From Geoglobus sp. (lineage in GTDB: Archaea > Halobacteriota > Archaeoglobi > Archaeoglobales > Archaeoglobaceae), in NCBI GenBank assembly GCA_027019885.1, contig JALUWC010000525.1, forward strand, positions 1 to 6,013: 6,013 nucleotides of DNA. The letters run 5' to 3'. Positions within the stretch are counted from its first letter, which is position 1; each line of letters begins with the position of its first letter. The position numbers were made by a program, and so were the translations under genes. The notes under the pieces are model-generated. The model was not told the DNA's origin, did not search any database, and saw nothing but the letters and a program-made list of their open reading frames with translations. Of the stretch, positions 5,634 to 6,013 are shown one piece after another.

Positions 5634-5642
5634 CATATTTTA
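5634..5642 (+). promoter_or_regulatory. TATA-like box of hicBA
   Basis: CATATTTTA preceded by CGAAA (BRE-like), centred about 28 nt before the hicB ATG at 5666. The spacing and the lack of a ribosome binding site before the ATG indicate a leaderless mRNA. Confidence 0.45.
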
Positions 5643-5649
5643 GTTTCCG

Positions 5650-5662
5650 CAACTTAAAGTTG
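5650..5662. promoter_or_regulatory. Palindromic operator candidate before hicB
   Basis: CAACTT-A-AAGTTG, a perfect 6-bp inverted repeat with a 1-nt centre, lies between the TATA-like box and the hicB start, where RNA polymerase would begin. A bound repressor there would block transcription. hicBA operons are commonly autoregulated, which makes this a natural operator candidate (inference). Confidence 0.45.
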
Positions 5663-5665
5663 GCT

Positions 5666-5875
5666 ATGAAATTCGCGGTCGTAATAGAAAGAGACGAAGA
5701 CGGTTACTACGTCGCAAAAGTTCCATCTCTCCCGGGATGCCATACTCAGGCAAAAAGCCTTGATGAGCTCATGAAGGGGGTGAAAGAAGCAATTGAGCTC
5801 TACTTGGAAGTCGAGAAGGAACCGGGAGCTGGGGAGTTCATCGGGGTGCAGGTCGTTGAAGTTAAAACCGGTTAA
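5666..5875 (+). CDS. hicB: HicB-family antitoxin
   Basis: Antitoxin that binds and masks the HicA mRNA interferase. The 69-residue protein has the HicB fold signature: MKFAVVIERDEDGYYVAKVPSLPGCHTQAKSLDELM (partial RNase H-like fold), where DGYY-x5-PSLPGC and the SLDELMKGVKEAIELYLE helix are diagnostic. It ends shortly after the core fold (VQVVEVKTG), with no added helix-turn-helix or ribbon-helix-helix DNA-binding domain, so it is a minimal HicB. ATG 5666 is preferred over TTG 5660, which overlaps the palindrome and adds only two residues. No ribosome binding site is present, and the promoter spacing suggests leaderless translation. It overlaps hicA by 20 nt, in the antitoxin-first order. Confidence 0.92.
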   Translation: MKFAVVIERDEDGYYVAKVPSLPGCHTQAKSLDELMKGVKEAIELYLEVEKEPGAGEFIGVQVVEVKTG

Positions 5876-6013
5876 AGCCGAAAAGGTAATCAAGGCTTTG
5901 ACTAAACTCGGCTTTGAAATAGTTCGGCGCAGGGGGAGTCATGTAATTCTTAAGCATCCAGATGGAAGAGTGACAGTTGTGCCCGTTCATCAGGGTGAAG
6001 AGCTCGGAAGAGG
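5856..6013 (+). CDS. hicA: HicA-family mRNA interferase toxin, 3'-truncated by window edge
   Basis: Toxin with a double-stranded-RNA-binding-like fold that cuts mRNA in translating cells. The visible 52 codons read as MKLKPVKAEKVIKALTKLGF, then EIVRRRGSHVILKHPDG and VTVVPVHQGEELGRG. The GSH motif with catalytic His29, the following HPDGR, and the VPVH-x-GEEL-x-RG segment are all standard for HicA. The usual family length of about 60-80 residues means roughly 10-25 residues are beyond position 6013. The start is a TTG at 5856-5858: the TTG-AAG-TTA context lines up with the conserved M-K-L start of HicA proteins, and no ATG or GTG is available. It overlaps the end of hicB by 20 nt, so it is probably translated by coupling. 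Whether the 3' end is intact cannot be seen. Confidence 0.9.
   Translation, partial: MKLKPVKAEKVIKALTKLGFEIVRRRGSHVILKHPDGRVTVVPVHQGEELGR

Larger units (their letters stand above)
5359..5665. other. 307-nt region with no intact gene
   Basis: Contains the terminator at 5375-5385; a minus-strand open stretch (5465 downward) with a faint transposase-like peptide; a perfect 6-bp inverted repeat ATTCAC/GTGAAT with a 5-nt spacer (5473-5489); a 5-bp CCCAC/GTGGG hairpin with an 8-nt loop (5524-5541); and the hicB promoter (5634-5662). All three frames on both strands are broken often. It looks like decayed sequence between two accessory modules. Confidence 0.6.

Noticed and set aside
1..6013. tRNA, rRNA or CRISPR repeats
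   Set aside because: No cloverleaf with a T-loop motif, no rRNA-like segment, and no regularly spaced repeats were seen on either strand by eye.

Overview
The window looks like a chromosomal segment from a hyperthermophilic euryarchaeon, most likely of the order Archaeoglobales. The reasons are the archaeal ribosomal proteins L7Ae, S28e, L24e and S6e, an archaeal-type IF5B, TATA/BRE promoters with GGAGGTGAT-like ribosome binding sites, and a gene order (L7Ae, S28e, L24e, Ndk, IF5B) known from Archaeoglobus fulgidus. Naming the order is an inference from remembered sequence similarity; no search was run.

Positions 1-3500 hold one tightly packed block read on the minus strand: rpl7ae, rps28e, rpl24e, ndk and infB, then rps6e, which runs off the left edge. 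Gaps inside the block are 23, 4 and 1 nt, and ndk and infB overlap by 4 nt. The only larger gap (72 nt) precedes rps6e, which appears to have its own TATA box. All products serve translation: k-turn RNA binding, ribosome structure, NTP balance and initiator tRNA/subunit joining.

Positions 3500-4032 contain no convincing gene. They hold a promoter divergent from rpl7ae, a possible 34-codon ORF followed by a terminator-like hairpin, a 19-bp imperfect inverted repeat, and the T-rich terminator of the next gene.

Positions 4033-5358 are an accessory region. An intact minus-strand archaeal type IV pilin gene has a good promoter and ribosome binding site. Divergent from it, on the plus strand, is a chimeric wreck: the first 40 codons of a MNT-type nucleotidyltransferase gene (usually half of a toxin-antitoxin pair) break off in the middle of the active-site motif and run directly into a pilin paralogue that lacks its signal/membrane segment. 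The pilin remnant also carries a one-base frameshift in a GGGG run. This is a clear scar of rearrangement.

Positions 5359-5665 are non-coding or decayed, with a T-rich terminator, small inverted repeats and a faint resemblance to an IS5-type transposase. Positions 5666-6013 carry a HicB antitoxin gene with a TATA-like box and a 13-nt palindrome just before its start codon. It overlaps by 20 nt a TTG-initiated hicA toxin gene that leaves the window at its 3' end.

I see no CRISPR array, tRNA, rRNA or intact insertion sequence. I found no clearly new system; the most unusual things are the nucleotidyltransferase/pilin junction, the 5'-truncated pilin copy beside an intact pilin, and the untranslated structures in the 3400-4030 region.
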